This document shows, in pieces, positions 13,820-14,602 of a DNA stretch of 14,602 nt (position 1 is the stretch's first letter; each line of letters begins with the position of its first letter). The notes beneath the pieces were generated by a model. That model made no database searches, was not told the DNA's origin, and worked only from the letters and a program-made list of their open reading frames with translations. The translations under genes and the position numbers were made by a program. Origin of the DNA: an uncultured Flavobacteriales bacterium (GTDB lineage: Bacteria > Bacteroidota > Bacteroidia > Palsa-965); assembly GCA_937974275.1 (NCBI GenBank), contig CALJIF010000102.1, forward strand, positions 1 to 14,602, in the 5' to 3' direction.

Positions 13820-14602
13820 GCGGATAAATCACGTCCCAGCAGTTCCTGAAGTTTCAAAATTTCATCACGATAATGATCTCGAAGTTGAATGCGCAAACTT
13901 TCATCTAATTTTAATACTTCTCCCTTGGGGCGCGTCCACGACTTGGGAATATAATTCATAAAACGGGAATTATATGCAAGTCGAATTAAGAACCGTTTAA
14001 ACGCATTGTTTTTAGTTACCTTTTCATTAACATTTAATTTCTCGGATGTATTGGGAACGAAAGTATCATCAACACCCAGAAATCGGAACACATCCTGAAA
14101 GAGCCATTCCGGTCTGTTTTTCAAATCCTCCATTAAATATACTTTCACCTTATCTCTCCCAAACACATCAAAGTAGGTCTTTAACGCATCATGATAAAAT
14201 CCCAGCTTGATATAATGCCTTCCTTGAGGTAAATAATTCCGCTGTCCGTTGAGTTCTTCCTGAACAACTTCTTTGAAATCTTTTTCCTCATGCCCCATTC
14301 TCACGTACATCAAGTAATTGGAAAAAGCCCGAGACACAGGGTTCCGTAAAATGGCAATAATTTTCATTTCCGGATTAAACCTGAATATTTTTTCAGCGCA
14401 AGACGGATTCGCCAAATAGGCTGTTGAAGCCTCACCGGCAGCTTTAACGCCCGCCGGCGCATTAAACATCTTTCGATATTCTTCAGGATCTGAAATTGGT
14501 TTCCAGTCAATCCAATCGGGTTCCTTTTTGCTTACATCCGGATCCTCGTTCTTGTCACGTTCCCAATACACAAAGAACATGGGTTCCTTTATTTTACTCA
14601 TA
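13807..14602 (-). CDS. Sulfotransferase (PAPS-dependent), 5'-truncated by the window edge
   Basis: 264 residues are visible, and the true N-terminus lies beyond position 14602. An ATG occurs at 14601, but the reading from it (MSKIKEPMFF) matches the internal 'M-S-x-I-K-E-P-x-F-F' stretch that in bacterial carbohydrate sulfotransferases follows the P-loop by about 25 residues, so the 5'-phosphosulfate loop must be upstream. Visible parts are GEASTAYL at 56-63, the 3'-phosphate-binding IIAILRNPVSRAFSNYLMYV at 81-100 (Arg and Ser contacts), VYLMEDL at 154-160, and FRFLGVDD at 172-179. The enzyme moves sulfate from PAPS to a hydroxyl or amine of a sugar, probably in the cytoplasm before export. 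It overlaps the following GT2 gene by 13 bases. The family is clear; the acceptor is unknown. Confidence 0.87.
   Translation of the reverse strand, partial: MSKIKEPMFFVYWERDKNEDPDVSKKEPDWIDWKPISDPEEYRKMFNAPAGVKAAGEASTAYLANPSCAEKIFRFNPEMKIIAILRNPVSRAFSNYLMYVRMGHEEKDFKEVVQEELNGQRNYLPQGRHYIKLGFYHDALKTYFDVFGRDKVKVYLMEDLKNRPEWLFQDVFRFLGVDDTFVPNTSEKLNVNEKVTKNNAFKRFLIRLAYNSRFMNYIPKSWTRPKGEVLKLDESLRIQLRDHYRDEILKLQELLGRDLSAWLK

Noticed and set aside
13807..14601. Sulfotransferase as a complete gene starting at 14601
   Set aside because: The reading begins in the middle of the conserved domain and lacks the P-loop; the ATG is internal and the gene is cut by the window edge.

Overview
The window looks like part of a surface-polysaccharide (capsule, O-antigen or exopolysaccharide) biosynthesis locus from a member of the Bacteroidota. 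Reasons: boxes matching the phylum's -7 promoter consensus TAnnTTTG lie ahead of two genes; most starts lack a convincing Shine-Dalgarno sequence; base composition is moderately AT-rich by eye; and the HAD phosphatase closely resembles the KDN-9-phosphate phosphatase known from Bacteroides (comparison from memory, no search run). Nearly all genes are on the minus strand, so the locus reads from high to low coordinates. No transposase, integrase, tRNA, rRNA or CRISPR array was seen. No flippase, polymerase or export gene is in the window.

Region by region, in the direction of transcription. (a) 14602-12884: the 3' part of a sulfotransferase gene cut by the window edge, overlapping a family 2 glycosyltransferase. 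(b) 12073-12882: the only plus-strand gene, a small protein with sulfotransferase-like P-loop and arginine motifs. It is convergent with (a), with a 1-base gap, and divergent from (c). (c) 12012-7816: two GT2 glycosyltransferases (both apparently starting at TTG), a GT4 glycosyltransferase and a class I methyltransferase. (d) 7811-3408: a tightly coupled nonulosonic acid block comprising an SpsF-type cytidylyltransferase, a NeuB-type synthase, a TylF-type O-methyltransferase, a KdsC/KDN-9-phosphate-phosphatase-type HAD enzyme, and a GT-B-like protein whose HP and S-T motifs recall bacterial sialyl/polysialyltransferases. (e) 3424-2435: a probable glycosyltransferase with a GT9-like C-terminal half. 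(f) 2390-1: a PfkB sugar kinase, a GmhA-like SIS isomerase, a GalE-like SDR epimerase, and the first 34 codons of an HxGH nucleotidyltransferase running off the left edge.

How the parts may work together. Block (d) has the three activities needed to make CMP-KDN from mannose-6-phosphate and PEP: 9-phosphate synthase, phosphatase and CMP-transferase. It lacks the NeuC, aminotransferase and acetyltransferase genes expected for Neu5Ac, legionaminic or pseudaminic acid, so KDN or a close relative is the simplest product. An O-methyltransferase lies inside the block and a candidate nonulosonate transferase follows it. Block (f) resembles a split HldE-type route (isomerase, kinase, separate nucleotidyltransferase) for a nucleotide-activated heptose or related sugar, with a C4-type epimerase instead of HldD. 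The glycosyltransferases of (a), (c) and (e) would assemble a repeat unit, and the sulfotransferase-like and methyltransferase genes would decorate it. Genes mostly overlap or lie within 5 bases of one another, so most of the minus strand probably forms one or two long operons.
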